Assembly (NCBI GenBank): GCA_013399875.1 | Contig: VXAZ01007723.1 | Coordinates: 224,242-288,241 of the forward strand | DNA: 64,000 nt | From: Gymnorhina tibicen | Taxonomy: Eukaryota > Chordata > Aves > Passeriformes > Artamidae | Direction: 5' to 3' | In this document: piece by piece, positions 1 through 12,987 of the stretch | Numbering within the stretch: position 1 is the stretch's first letter | Layout of the letters: the number at the start of each line of letters is the position of its first letter | Position numbers and translations under genes: made by a program | The notes under the pieces: model-generated | Told to the model about the DNA's origin: nothing | The model's database searches: none | Seen by the model: the letters and a program-made list of their open reading frames with translations, nothing else

Positions 1-947
1 GCTAGTTTAATGATAAATTTCATAAAAGTTTGAATGTTTTAAATGTTATCTAAGTTATAGCAGGTGGTGTATTTCATGTATTTCTTTAGAACCCTTGCGC
101 CCAGTTGTTTCCTTAACTGATTCAAAAAAATTGAATGAATACTGGGAAAAAACCCCTCAGATTTCAACTAGTGATCTCTTTGAATGCATTCACTATCTAA
201 AAATATTTGGTAAAATCCCTTTGTTTTTTTAATTAAAAATTATTGATCAAAAATGTTAGTCTTCATAGAAGTTAATGTTACAAAACAAATTTAAGTATGA
301 GCAAGTATGTACAGGAACAGGAGCTGGATTATGGTCAGGAGTGGCATGAATGTTGGATTTGAAAAAGCCTTGTCAAATGGCTAATCTATGGATGGAAGGG
401 TTAATCTCTTTGGATTAGTGTACGTCAGCCTTGTACACACACCAGTCACAAAGGAGAGAACAAAACCCCATGTATCATTACTGTGCTTTATTACTTTATT
501 TATTTATTTTCTACTATGTTACGGCTTAGAAATTTTCAATTATTCTTTCAAATTGCAAAAGCACTATATAAATTAAGCAAGCTTTCACACAGCATGAATA
601 ATACAGATTCCAACCCCCCAGGGTAACATTCAGCAACCTAAATTACATGATCATCCTGCAAACTCCTGCCTAGGCTCTGTTTGCCAACTTCTGCATGAAA
701 TTGGGGTGAAAAACCTAAACTTTGAAGACAAATTCAATTCAGAAGCACATTTTGTTTTCAGTACAGTGATTGAATGAGCAGCATCTTTCAGAAAAAACAA
801 AGAAATTAATGACATAACATCAGATCCTGAAGGACTGTATAATAACAGGTGCACAAATACAGGATCAAGGATAAGTAAGATGTCCTACAAAACAATAGCT
901 CACAATTTACCTAACTTTTTAGTGTTGCAACCCAAACAAGACAGAAC

Positions 948-974
948 AAAAAATAAAATAAAATAAAATAAAAT
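948..974. repeat. (AAAAT)n microsatellite
   Basis: About five uninterrupted AAAAT units lie in a non-coding region. The array is short, with no sign of a poly(A) tail of an adjacent retrotransposon on either side. It is probably a plain simple repeat. Confidence 0.85.
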
Positions 975-2590
975 GAGCCAACATTAAATGAAATGTAATT
1001 AAAAGCTCCATTTTCATAGTCTGGCCCATAAGGCCCTGTGACCATTGGTGCAATTGTTTTAACACTGCTTCCTATTGCTTAATTGTTTTTGTAATATTTC
1101 ATACTCCCAACAAAAGATTCAAAAAACAGGACATAAACATAAATGAAGTGAAACACTCTAGTCCTTTCAAGTGTAGTCAGCTAATTCTAGAGTTTCGAGC
1201 TCAAATTTATCACGTACCCTCAGGAATATGGTTGCAGTAACCAAGTCAGGAGCTAGGGCTTTATCTATTCTCAGGGAAGTAAATTATCTAAACAAGGCAG
1301 AAATTCTCTCTAGAAGTATCCATACACTTCCAGTATAAATACACAGAGAGATAATCTAAAGTGTTTAGTTTTCTAACATAGACACAGGAATAATGCAGGT
1401 TAAGTGGGATGACTTCAGAGACTGTTTTCTCTTCAAGTCCATTAGAATTGAGGAAACTGAACTTCTACCACCTCTGTTTCCTAACGCCTCTGCTCTGGTA
1501 GGTAAGCATTATAGAGACCCAAAAAAATGTTGAGCAGGTACTTTGAAGGATCAATGTGTAAAAAATCCTGTTTAATGCCTGCAGGTAATAGGAGATAAAA
1601 AAAACCCAAAATTCTTTAGTTGTGGGGTTGTCCTTCTGTCTTATTCTTCTGGCCTACTTCAGCACACACGATACCTGAAATCCTGGAGGACCTAACTCTT
1701 GGGCATTTGATATTCCTTACCAAGCATGCCTCCATCCACAATCAAGGAGTCACCCGCATCATTTAATTTAACCCGGATATGTCCTCTCTGACTGATATGG
1801 GACAGCTAAAAAGGATTGTATTGTTTCATTACCTTCCAGTAAATGTATGCTACCACTGTGAAAATTTGCTTTATAGATTATTTTCGAATAATGCTTTACT
1901 AGACCATTTTCCAATAATGTGAATTTTGTATTGTTTTACTTTGTTGTTTTGTATGAAATATTCAGACGCATACTGCCCTAAAAATGAACTCCTTGAGTAC
2001 TTTGAATTTTTATGCTGTTACTTAACAGTCAATTAATTCCACTTAAGGTCACAGTTATGCTTTTTTATTACTTGTGATGATGTTTTTGTCTGACATTCAT
2101 GTTACTTTGTTATATCTCATAAAAATGATTAATGAAGAACTCCTAATTGTAGAATACAAGCTTTTTATTCTTGTCACTCCTGCTACATAAAGATTTCTAA
2201 GTCTTTGAAAGCCTATTACAAGCTAAGTGAAGTTTTCCATTCTGAGGTACAAAAGACTTGGGTAAAAATGTAGATTCTGTAGGTGATAGAGGACCAGGGT
2301 ATTCTCCCAGTCCTTGAAAAACCCCTTAACTGAAGGAGATTTCTCTCACTACCATTCAGCATATCACTAAAGCATGTGAATAATCATGTTATTCACAGTC
2401 TGCATTAAAAATTAATCTAAAAGTTAAACCCTTGCCAATCTGGGTCTTGTACTATTTCAAATCTCAAACAAAATCTATGCAAATTTACTTACTGAGGTCC
2501 AAAAGCTATATTCACGTAATCAGAAATATTTATTAGCATGTTTATTTTCTAAGTTAGTTTCTTTAAAGATGTCCTTTGCATACCCTTTTC

Positions 2591-2612
2591 CATATACATA
2601 TACATATATATG
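2591..2612. repeat. (CATATA)n / AT-rich simple repeat
   Basis: Alternating CATATA units decay into TATATATG. This is a short alternating purine-pyrimidine stretch with no associated gene. Confidence 0.7.
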
Positions 2613-5354
2613 CTTAGCTTTCCAATCAAGATTTCCCACTTAATTATTTTTGTTGCTACCCACTCAAAATGTAACTAATTACATTAACTGAAGGCAAAGT
2701 AGGTGAGAGGAAGAAATTGCATCTGGGATCCCTTTGTTAAAGGCAGAAATAACATTGTTGACATGTCACAGGCCAAAGATATCACAGATATCAAAGAAAA
2801 GAAAAAGCCTGTAATCTGCAGGACAATCAGTCAGAAAACAACATTAAGCTTGGCCTACACTTAAGGGTTTTCCTGACTTAGCTGTGCTACTTAGAAAATT
2901 TACCAGGCCAAAGAGCACTTCTGGAAAGAAAGTGCCTACTCTATTTAGAGTTTTTCCAGTTTGATACTCTTAAATTTTATCCCTGATGGATGTTTTTAGT
3001 ATAATACAACAAGAATATTCCTTTGAGTGTTGATATACTTTGAGAAACCTGATGCAAGAACTTCTCTGCATGACTGTGGCATGGATGAAATGTGAAAAAC
3101 TGGGTACTCTGTGCTTGATTACTTGGGAGAATTGCAGAGTTCTGTCATTTGGCTACACTATATTCAGTTATTCTGAGGAACTTAAATTCGGGAAAAGATT
3201 GAGTATATCTAAAAAATGTCTGCCCATCCTGTACACCTGTAATTAAAGAGAATATAGCATTTCTGAGTATGTCTTAGGCACTGTTAGTCATGTGGATTTT
3301 TTCTCTCTTTGAAAATTAAGAGGGGCACTGTGACAATTAACATTCACTGTCTGTGAAAATTTATTAACTGCAGAAGGAAAGTCCTGACAAAAAAAGTTCC
3401 AATTTATGGGAACAGCCAGGAAAAGAAAAAATCACAAAACTGATTTTTAGTATTAGTATTGTTTACATAAAACTTAACTAGTAGATATTAGTCTTGTATA
3501 GGTATAAAATATTTATACTGTCCTTGTTTAGCCTCCATAAGAATCTCTCAGGAATGAAGAAAGTCAGATAAAAGAGGAACAGTGAATATTGGAAGCTGCT
3601 GTATTTTCATGAAGTCATCATAAGAGTTTCAACAAATATTGAAAGCTGAAAAAAGGCAGAAAGGGTGAAGGACAAAATGGAGCAGACACATCCCACACCT
3701 GCTCTGGAGTCAGATAGGCGTGAACCTTTACTGGAGCAACTCTAGTGCTGCAATCCCTTCCCAGAGCTTCAGAGCCTCTTTCCCATGTCCATGCCTGCCA
3801 AGCATGTTCTACTGTCTTTCTCAGGTAATCCACATGTGTACCTAAGTACAACAATGACATAATATGTCCATAAAAATGACATCTAGAGCTGAAATTTTCA
3901 ATCAAAATTTATTTTTAAAGTAATATGAGCTTTCATATTATTTCATTTGTTTTGATAATTGTATTTGTTTTCTTTTACAATATACATCTTACAACCAACT
4001 GCTTTCTCTTACAAAATACCTCTTGCAATCAAACAGTTGAAGAGTGCTGTGGAAACAAAAGTTGAAGTACCTCCTGGCTCCTTTGTTCTTCCAGCTTCTA
4101 CTGTCCATTATAACAAGATTTATTGGTAATGAATTCTATTATGTGGATGCTAAATTTTGAAAAATCTCCTCAAGTCAGGAGATCGTGATACATCTTCAGA
4201 GAAGAAATTCACTTAGTGAATGAATTCCAGCACTTGGAGAGAGTACAACTCATTCAAAACATGGCATATGACAATCTCGTTTGAACACATTTTACTTTTA
4301 TTAAAATATAAACTCTTCAATTCTTTCAAAATTTTGTGAGAAAAAAGTCTTCTTGGAGTAATCTTTCTAGAAAACAAACATTCTTGACTGCATTACCATC
4401 TCTGTTTTTGAAGACAGGCGAGTTGCTCTACTAATTCTTCCCACTCCTCCAGAAAGTGCAAAACTCTCCCTACTCTTCCACTACTGTAGCCTTTGTAGGG
4501 GTGTGAGCAGCAGGGAATAGGCAGGCAATAATGTGTTTTATACTGCATCTTTGGAACAATTTCTCAACTGGAATTGTGCATGAAAAGCCTGTATTCCCTG
4601 ACTTCTCTCAATATTATACTCTGTCACACTGAGCAAGAGAGATCATTGCATCTGCCTTTCTACAGTGCTATGCATTTGCACATACGGTCTGTGTCAGCCT
4701 CAGCCTAAAACCAGTGGTCCCACCTGTGCCCATCCATTTGTCCCTTAAATTCCTTCTAAAGTCCCATATTTCCCACATCATCCAGAACCATCTGTCTTCT
4801 CTAACTGAAAATCAGAAAGAGACTACCAAAGAGCATATTACAGTCCAATGTAAATTACGTGTCTCTGTGACTTGTCATCTCTGTCAGCGTCTTCTTCTCT
4901 AAAGCCTGGAGACTCTTAACTAGACTAGCCACGATTTATGAAAAAAAGTTTTTTTTTCTGGTTTGGTTCTTTGGATGATAAACCTTTCAGGCCAGCAATT
5001 TTCCTTACCTCGTTAGTCTCAGAGACTGAAGAAGATTGTTTATCTGAAAACTGCCATAATAATAAGTCCTAGTACTTTTCATGAAAAAACTGGACTTTGC
5101 CTTGTGAACTTGAAATGAAGGTAATCTGCTGTAGAAATGGTCAAGAGTTCTCAGGTGGGGAAAAAGAAGGTTTAGAGTCAAGACCAGAAATCACACAGCT
5201 ATTAAAAATGTTGACAATTCTCTCTGTAGAGTTGTGTAAAAATCCTGTTTTAGCTTCAGTATAATTTGTTTCACTATCTCACATATACAATAATCTTGCT
5301 ATGATTACAGGTGGTAATAAATAGTGGTTAAAATATATTTACTAAACTCCAGAT

Positions 5355-5417
5355 TGTTTTGTTTTGTTTTATTTGGTTTTTTGTTTGTTTGCTTTGTTTT
5401 GTTTGTTTTTATTTTGA
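5355..5417. repeat. (GTTTT)n/(GTTT)n low-complexity tract
   Basis: About 60 bases consist almost only of T with single G residues spaced every four or five bases. This is typical simple-sequence DNA. The complement is an A-rich tract that could be the eroded tail of an old minus-strand retroelement, but no element body is recognisable next to it. Confidence 0.75.
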
Positions 5418-6157
5418 AACAATTTCAGTCATACTAGAAAGTTTGGCAACAGCGCAAGTGACCCAAGGTCTCAAGCTCTGTGTATGAAAACAGAAATGGT
5501 TCCCAAAAGATTACAGCCCATAATATTTCCTGCAATAGCCAGTGAGAACTGGAGATAATTTGTGTTTGTTTGCAGTATTCAGATCCCACACATAGAAAAA
5601 TCCTAAGTAATAAAAACTTTGGCAGTTTTTGTCCTCTACTAGTCCTGTTTCAAAATTCAGTACAAATCTAATTTCTTTTTTATTGTGATCCAAATCTAAA
5701 ATATGGAAAGATTGACTTTAATATCTTCAAGTCATCTTAAATCTGCAGAGACATTGCAAATAGTTTCTCTTTTTCTTTTTGTTTTGTGTTTTTCTCATGA
5801 TTATTTTCTATAATTATGAAACATTTTTCAAATTATGTGTATGCATTTTTTCTGCTTTCTCTTCACATACATCACCCATTTTAAAATGCATTAAACATTA
5901 TTCTTCTATACTACAGAAGAACTCATAACAGCAAGGTTATTTAAGTGTTTGGATTTTAATTCTATTAGTCAAATATATTTTAGTTTTAAAAGAGAGTAAA
6001 GAAGAACCTTGTTACACTAAAAATAATCCACACAAAATGTTAGTGTCTGAAGAAATAAAAGTCTGAAATGTCCTAGTCTTTGACTGAAGCCTGCTATTGT
6101 TACGGTGAACACTACTTTTTGTTCTAGTTTTGCTGCAAACCTTTGAAACTGCATGCT

Positions 6158-6388
6158 GAGTGTGCACCACCTGAATATGAGGAAGAACTTTACTGTGCAG
6201 GTTATTGAGCACTGGAACATGTTGCCCAGAGTGGTTTTAGAGTCTCCCTCACTGGAGATATTCAAGAACCATCTGGACACAATTCTGTGCCCTGTGCTGT
6301 GGGATGACCCTCCTTGGGCAGGGAGGTCGGCCCAGACGACCCACTGTGGTACCTTTCAACCTCCCCCCTCCTGTGATTCTGTGATTCC
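6158..6388 (+). mobile_element. CR1 LINE 3'-end fragment (5'-truncated)
   Basis: This is the terminal part of a chicken-repeat-1 (CR1) non-LTR retrotransposon: the last codons of the reverse-transcriptase ORF plus the 3' untranslated end. Recognisable landmarks in order are the GTGCACCA start, the GAGGAAGAACTTTACTGTG block, the GAGCACTGGAACATG-TTGCCCAGAG block, the CTGGAGATATTCAAGA block, and the terminal short repeat GTGATTCTGTGATTCC that marks CR1 3' ends. An 83-codon frame runs through it, but it is a remnant and not a gene. Severe 5' truncation is normal for CR1. The wording differs from the copies at 24046 and 42648, so it belongs to a different subfamily. Substitutions are frequent, so it is old and inactive. 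Confidence 0.88.
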
Positions 6389-6835
6389 AAAATGGCACAG
6401 GTAGCACATAGGTCATCTGTCAGGTCTGTCTTCTGAAACAGATGTTTTAGATAAAAGGGAGTCCTGATGGGAGCAGGTACCTATAAATGAGCAATGCCAT
6501 TGATGTCTACGTCTTTGTTGAATGTTACAGATGCTTAAGCACTTCTCTCAGAGCCCTGCACAGGGACCTCAATTTCGTTACCATTTGCATCTGAGGGATT
6601 CACTTGATGCTGGAACATATCGGGAACTAAAGGAGAGTCACTAGCATTTCTTGTAGCATCAGTCTGCAGCCAGGTGGACATATACTAGAGACATTTCTGG
6701 ACAGCTCAACCAGTCTCACAAAGTCAGAAGGCAAGCAAAACTGTGGAGACTTTAAGTGCCTAACACTCCTTCACAGTTTCTTTGTTCCTGGGCTTAGGGG
6801 TAGTGTCTAACACTTAGAATAAAATCTCCACGTAG

Positions 6836-6870
6836 CTATAGATATAGATATAGATGATATAGATAGATAT
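6836..6870. repeat. (TAGATA)n/(GATA)n microsatellite
   Basis: Imperfect TATAGA and GATA units run for about 35 bases. GATA arrays can vary in length between individuals. No gene is nearby. Confidence 0.8.
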
Positions 6871-7157
6871 CTTTTTATTCTTTTTTATCTCACATTTTTT
6901 TAATCTTTTATGCTTTTTCTGAGGCTCCATGGGAACAAGAGATTTGTTCTGCTGTTTTAGACATTTAGACTTCAATATTTTCTCTGGAATTTAAAAACAG
7001 TTTATAGATATTAAGCTGTGAGACAATGCCATCTACTTTGATCTTTCTTCCCATTATTATTAAACGCAGCTTAATTTAATGATTTCAGATCTTTGTACAG
7101 AACACAGGGATACTGAAATCAAGGGAAGAACACATACGCTGTATCAGAGCTCAGGGA

Positions 7158-7230
7158 TAAAAACAGCCAAACAAACAAATATAAACAAAAGGATAAAAAA
7201 AACCAAAGATAAAACAAAAAGATAAAACTC
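7158..7230. repeat. A-rich low-complexity tract (CAAA/GATAAAA)
   Basis: An A-rich stretch made of AAACAAA and GATAAAA units. It may be an eroded retroelement tail, but no upstream body is recognisable, so simple low complexity is the safer call. Confidence 0.6.
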
Positions 7231-7667
7231 TCCAATCCCATCACTACACAAGATGTCAAATCCAATTACAAAAAATCGTGCTGAAATACATTATTATATT
7301 ATGTTATATAACACTGTATATTGAATTAAACATAGTCAGTATTTAGATGACAAAAAACTCCATCAGATAATATTTTCTTTATTTCTGAAGACTGCAAAGG
7401 AAAACATGGATAAGGGTTAGGACTTTGTCTCTTATCAATAATGCTTTTATAAACGTAAGTGGGATATTTCTGGTGTTGTATTGCTCCAGACTGAAGAACA
7501 GTCTTGCTTACAGAAATCTGGGAGTTGGACACCAAGTCAGCACCTGTGGAAACTGAGTGCCATATTCCCGCAAGAGTGCTTGATTGGCTTGAGTAGTTAT
7601 AAAGATCAGAACTAGAGGATATTCAAGCAGCAGTGAATTATTCAAAAGCAAAGGAAGTCACTGACAA

Positions 7668-7976
7668 GTTATGTTGTATAACACTTCATCTGATCTGACT
7701 TTTTTAGTGGGGTTGAGACAAAAGTGTGTTTACACCACCCTGTTTCAACCAAGAGGGGAATTACTTCATTGCCTGTGCTTCTAATTGGGGATTCTTGTCA
7801 ATTATGCTAATTTGCTAGACTTATAATAGTATACAAGCCCTGAGTCATGTGTGCATTTTACCATATTTGCACCTGAAGGCCTCCAATTAAAGACCTGCTT
7901 TTATATTACTTTCTATATTAATATTGTCTTGAAAGTGTGTTGTTTTGTTTCTAGATTTTGAAGGCATGAACAGTTA
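7668..7976. repeat. 4-bp direct repeats (GTTA) flanking the LTR candidate
   Basis: GTTA occurs immediately before the TG and immediately after the CA of the 301-bp candidate. A four-base identity alone is weak. It gains weight only because it sits exactly at both predicted ends. Confidence 0.45.
7672..7972 (+). mobile_element. Probable solo LTR of an endogenous retrovirus
   Basis: A 301-bp segment begins with TGTTG and ends with AACA, giving the TG...CA ends and short terminal inversion (TGTT/AACA) expected of an LTR. It is flanked on both sides by the direct repeat GTTA (7668-7671 and 7973-7976), the size of some retroviral target-site duplications. Inside, in promoter order, are an inverted CCAAT box (ATTGG near 7785), a TATA-like CTTATAATAG near 7820 and an ATTAAA poly(A) signal at 7886-7891. 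No retroviral internal sequence adjoins it, so it would be a solo LTR left by recombination. The architecture is seen directly; the family is not identified, and the short flanking repeat could be chance. Confidence 0.55.
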
Positions 7977-10900
7977 AATAGACACCTAGCAGAAAATTCT
8001 GAAAACATAAGTAATATCTCCCCTCTGCCTCTCAAAAAAAAAAGACAAAAAAACCCCTAGGACTTAAGTGCTTAAAAAACTCCTTGACGAATCCTGTGAA
8101 AATTGTGGCCTTTTCCTCTCATTATCTCAAGCTGTAGTCTTTGGTTTACTAATACCAGGGGTTTTTTAAACTCTAATGCTAAGGATTTATTTCAGTTATG
8201 CTTTCCCCTGGCCAGCAAGGTTGCACTTTTGTACTTCTCTGAATCAGGGCTCAGTGCATTCCCATCAATAACTGGAAGACACTGATTAGTTTACTAAGGT
8301 CCATGAACGAGACTAGTACTTACTTTTGAAATTTTATGTAACTCCTAAAATCCACCAGAATACAATAGGCTGTCCTAACATCTGGAACTTTTTAAACAAA
8401 ATTAACTTATTATCAGATGACTGTGGAATAGATTTATTGGTACATAAAGATTTAAGTCAAAGTGATTCGATTGTGTGTTTTCAAGCACATAACTGACATT
8501 ATTCCTCTTATGTGAATCTACACTTTAGACTAAAATGCAGTTATTTCCTGCTTTGAAAAATATAAGAAGTTATGTATATAAGTTTAGAAAAGTAATGTAT
8601 TAATCCTAATTTTGAAAACTAACACATGTTCAGATAATTACTTGCTTTATTAATGGATTTCAGGAGTAACCACTTTTTCAGCCTTGTGAACAAATTAAAA
8701 TAGTCCTTATCTTATTAACGTGAAAATCCCTTCTGTGCTCTATCTGGTACATTGGTAATTAAGGATTTAGAGGTCCTTTGCCTGAATCTCCTCAGTGAGG
8801 CAGGTAAAATCATTGAGTATGTGACTACCTTTGTAAATCCTCTAGATATCAATGCCAAGTGTTTATTAATTCTGAAAGTTCTGGAAACGTAAGCATAGAT
8901 AAATTCAAAGGACCTTCCATTTCACACTCCCCATTCATTGATAAAACCAAAGAGGAACTCTTTCTCCTATGACATGTAGGAGTATGAGTAGAGTTAAACT
9001 AAAGGTGAGATATATTATTCCCTGTACACATGTTTGAGGAGCTTGCAAGTGAGGTCATGTTGTCTTTATTTACAAGTTTCCAGAATGATGCGGTAAAGAA
9101 CAAAAATTAGACACAAGGAGCACTTCAGTGACTAACTTTTAAGTGTCCAGAGGAATGAGTTGTCCAGACTATCCTAAATAATGGACTAAGCTAATGCACT
9201 TAGCAAAAGTATTTGCAAAAAACTAGCATAATGAATAGGAAGCTCTGAAAACACAGCCACCTAAAAGGCTCCATCTGTAATGCAGCAGCTGAGACAAAGG
9301 CTGAAAGTCAAAACAAGAAGGCTGGATTCAGCTGGAACCAGAGGTTCAGCTGTCCCTAGAGGTCTTAGGGTTTCAGAATTCAATTAGAAATGATTAACAT
9401 ACAATAAAATATGTAGTGAGTTTTTCTTATTTTAACTAGCAGCTGTAATTACTGAGGAATACTTTTGGATGGAAGGGGCAATTTTTATTTAAATTCAGCA
9501 TTCCTATTTCCTACTACTGTTCCCTTTCCTGTTTGTACAGGATGCAGCTTGATCATTGTTTTAAAACATATGTTGTTCATAGATAGCAGGTCAGCTATGT
9601 TCTAACAGAATTTGAACATCCAGGAAGTTTCACAAAGCTCAGGTTGTTTTCCTTTCATTATCACTTGTTCTTTCATAACCATTATATTTCTCGATGAAGA
9701 ACAGTTATCAACAAGACCAGAAGAATAGTCCATTAAACTCTTTTTTAATCAGCTGGACTGGTCTCTTTAGGCAGAACCAGTCTTGTTCCATTGTTACAGT
9801 GTCATGGAAGCATATGTTTGGAAACATCTCACCCATCGCCCATTTTCCTACTTTTCTTCTTGCACTTGCCTGCCTTGATTATGACCACATTTCTTCCCTG
9901 ATCTTGATTACTACCTGGCTGTTTGATTAGTGTTGCTTAGCATTTTAATGAGTTCTGTGACTTCATCTAAGGTCAATGTACTCATGGAAACAAGAAGAAA
10001 TTGGTGTAGGAAAGTTTGGAAAAGTAGGATACTTAAAACATGGCTGATAGTAATTAAATGATTTATGATCTGAATTTTCAAAGTGCTGATAACTTTATAA
10101 AGAACCATTCAGGTTTTGTCAAACCTTAAATACTACAAGCCAGTGAAAAACAATCAAAGAGTTTAGCCTGAATTAAGATATTATTTTTATAAAAGTACAT
10201 TTGAACTAAGAATGACCTAATATTGTTTGGTCTATTCATGCTTTGCAGATTTATATCATAATCAGTTGATTGCTGCTATTTATTACTCATATATTCAAGA
10301 AAAAAACGTATGATATACAAAAAGATATGGGTAGGACTTCTGCATTATGGTACTTGCACTCTCATACTTTTGCATTTTAGAAAAGAAACCCATAGGCTTT
10401 TTCTGGAGGGTTATGAGAAGTTGATTTGAGGACAAGAAATCTTAGATTCTTCTGATTCTGCTCTTATATAGATCAATCTTCTTGCCACAGAGCATTATCA
10501 TTCCCGAGAGAGCGTGGTATGTATAAATAGATTATAACATGTTCATAAATATCATAAGCATGTTAGGCTTAAGTACCATGTATTACAGGTAATTATAAGC
10601 ATATAAGTAGAAGGTTTTACAGTTAACCTATTGATCCTTTGAACTTTATAGCAATTTACAGTAACTGGCTGACCACTCAAGAAGTCATATATAATCCTTT
10701 ATAATCCTTTATATGTGGCCATCAATGACATTTATTTTAAAATAAAACATGACTCAAGTGCATATTTAAAACTGTTTCTCATAAATGGGTAGGTTTAATT
10801 AGTGACTATTTTTACTGTTTTTATGAGCTCTGATTTATAAGCTTAAATAGATTTGGGGATTCATGACCCTTGCTTTCTACTTTATTCCTCTCTCAAAAAA

Positions 10901-12974
10901 TTCTTCTTCTGATAAAGGAAAAGTTTAGGGGTTTGGTTTTGCTTTTTTGTTAATTTTTTTTCTTCTTTTTTTAAGTGTGAATTACTAAATATACTAAAAA
11001 GAGGATGTAAAAGTCACAGGAATCATCCATAGAGCAGGGTGGAAGATCAGAAAGCTAGTATCTGTCACTGTGATTATCAATCACTGATCTGAAATGTCTC
11101 ACTAGATATTTGTATTCATTTATTAATTTATTTATTTTGTTCTTCCATATGATTCCCAATCATTATCAGGAACTTCCCCCATTTACTGATTTTAACTGAA
11201 GATCAGAAAATAAATATGGCATAAAGATTGTTCAATCAATGTTTTTTCTGAAAAGCACAAAGAGAATTTTGAAAACTGTGTTCCTTTTTTTAACCTGCGT
11301 GACCCACACAACTGATCTCACCCACCCAGGAAATTATCTCATTTTTGCAAATGATAAATTAATGAACATACTTCTGCTCTGAAACCTATAATTGCACAGC
11401 AGCACTGTGTGTGAAAACAGGTTTATAGACCCTAACAGCACTGTAAGTGCTCAACCGTAATTTCTTATGATTTCTGTAGGTCTTTACTCCAGGGATCACA
11501 TATCTATTTAAAAATTAATTTTACAGATGCAGGGTTTTTTTGGTCTAAAGAAATTTCAGATCCACATTCGTTATGCATATTTGACCTCTGCCCTTCATTC
11601 TGAGTCAGAAAGGCTGTGAGGCTGTTGTCTTTTTCTGTCAAAGTGAGTAAAACCGACAGTTGCTCCATTAATGAGAAATTCAGCTATTGATCTGATCTTT
11701 TCTCCACTGCCATTGATTTCTGTTCTTTGTTTTGTCATTCGGACCTAAAACCGTCAATAAGTTATTGACTGAAGGATAGAAAGTCAATCATTTGTATTCT
11801 CTGTAGAGCTTGTGAAAATGGAACTTATCTTTATATTCATTGGTGTTTTATTATGAAATTCTGAGCCTGTAATAAAGCTGTTTCCTGATTTCTGCATTTG
11901 AGAAGTTTATGATTATGAAAGATAATTTTCAACACAATTAATTTACAGATTAATGATTTCTAAATGGGAATAGAGAAAAACTCAGAAAACATCTGTAACT
12001 CATTTTACATAATATATATTTTAACAACAGATAAAATACTAGCTCCTCTGGTAATACAGCATTTTACATCCATGCATCAATGCCCAAATTTGTATTACGT
12101 TTATTATGGGTCCTTTTTAATTCAAGGAAAGAGTAAACAAAATAACAACAGGGTATAGAAGTCATTGGAAAAATCTATCAACTGCTGTTTCAGTGTGGCA
12201 TAGAAGAGAGGGTTTGAAGCAGAAAGGATGATTGAGAAAATTTTTTACTATATAGACTTATAATGAAATCATTGCTAGATTCAATTTTGTCTTTGGATTA
12301 CTAGTTAAATGTGCAGATTGAGGAATTCTGAATTCTCTGCTGGATGACTTCAGATTTAGAGGTGTATCTAGGTCATTAGTTTTCAAGTAGCACTTTTTCA
12401 CATCACTAGATTCTCTGTGAGTAGTGTTTTATGAAACATTTTACTTGATATTTCTGTACATGGTCTCTCAGTTGAGTCCTCTGGGTAAACTAACAAAAAG
12501 AAGCAGAAACCAAAAAAAACATAGGCAGCTGCATAAGCCCTATTGGCAAACAACACTGAGTATGTTTTCATTTGCCTGGATCCCTCGTGTCAAATAGGAA
12601 TGATATTGGAGGATAGACTGCTAAAGGTACATGGCAGGAAACAGCCTCAAGCATTTGAGGGAGCTGCTCACTTAGGGGCACTTAGAGGCACAAAGACAAT
12701 AAAAAAAAACACCAACATGTATCAGAAAATACCAATTCTTCTCAAAGAACGTGTCAAGAACAATTTACTGGTGATTGTGGTAATAATGGGAATTATTATG
12801 GGAATCAAAATGTTAGTGAAATGACCAGAACCAAATTAAATAACCATTGTAGTATTGCAGGAGGAAAAACTATCACTACTCAGGACATATAACCAAGTCA
12901 ATCACAATATTCCTACCAGTTTTCAGAATGCTTGTGTTGGTGGGACTGTTGATCATGTTCTAGACTCACTATGC

Positions 12975-12987
12975 TTTTTTTTTTTTT
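12975..12987. repeat. Poly(T) tract
   Basis: Thirteen consecutive T in A+T-rich DNA. No retroelement body was recognised on either side. Confidence 0.8.

Larger units (their letters stand above)
1..6157. other. Non-coding unique sequence, A+T-rich
   Basis: No gene, structured RNA or recognisable transposon is visible in this stretch. Open frames are at most about 95 codons, lie on both strands and resemble no protein family I know. The only structure is simple sequence: an AAAAT array near 948, a CATATA run near 2591 and a T/G-rich tract near 5355. It could be intergenic or deep-intronic DNA. Regulatory elements cannot be excluded without cross-species alignment. Confidence 0.8.
6389..7667. 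other. Non-coding unique sequence
   Basis: No gene or recognisable transposon is seen between the CR1 fragment and the LTR. It contains a TAGATA/GATA microsatellite (6836-6870) and an A-rich tract (7158-7230). Confidence 0.75.

Noticed and set aside
12543..12824. 93-codon plus-strand frame; a neighbouring frame near 12735-12810 reads Gln/Arg then Gly/Asn/Tyr-rich, vaguely like the tail of an hnRNP A-type protein, suggesting a retropseudogene.
   Set aside because: The resemblance is limited to composition and a few residues. I could not follow a continuous match through the upstream RNA-binding domain. A blastx of 12400-12960 would settle it.
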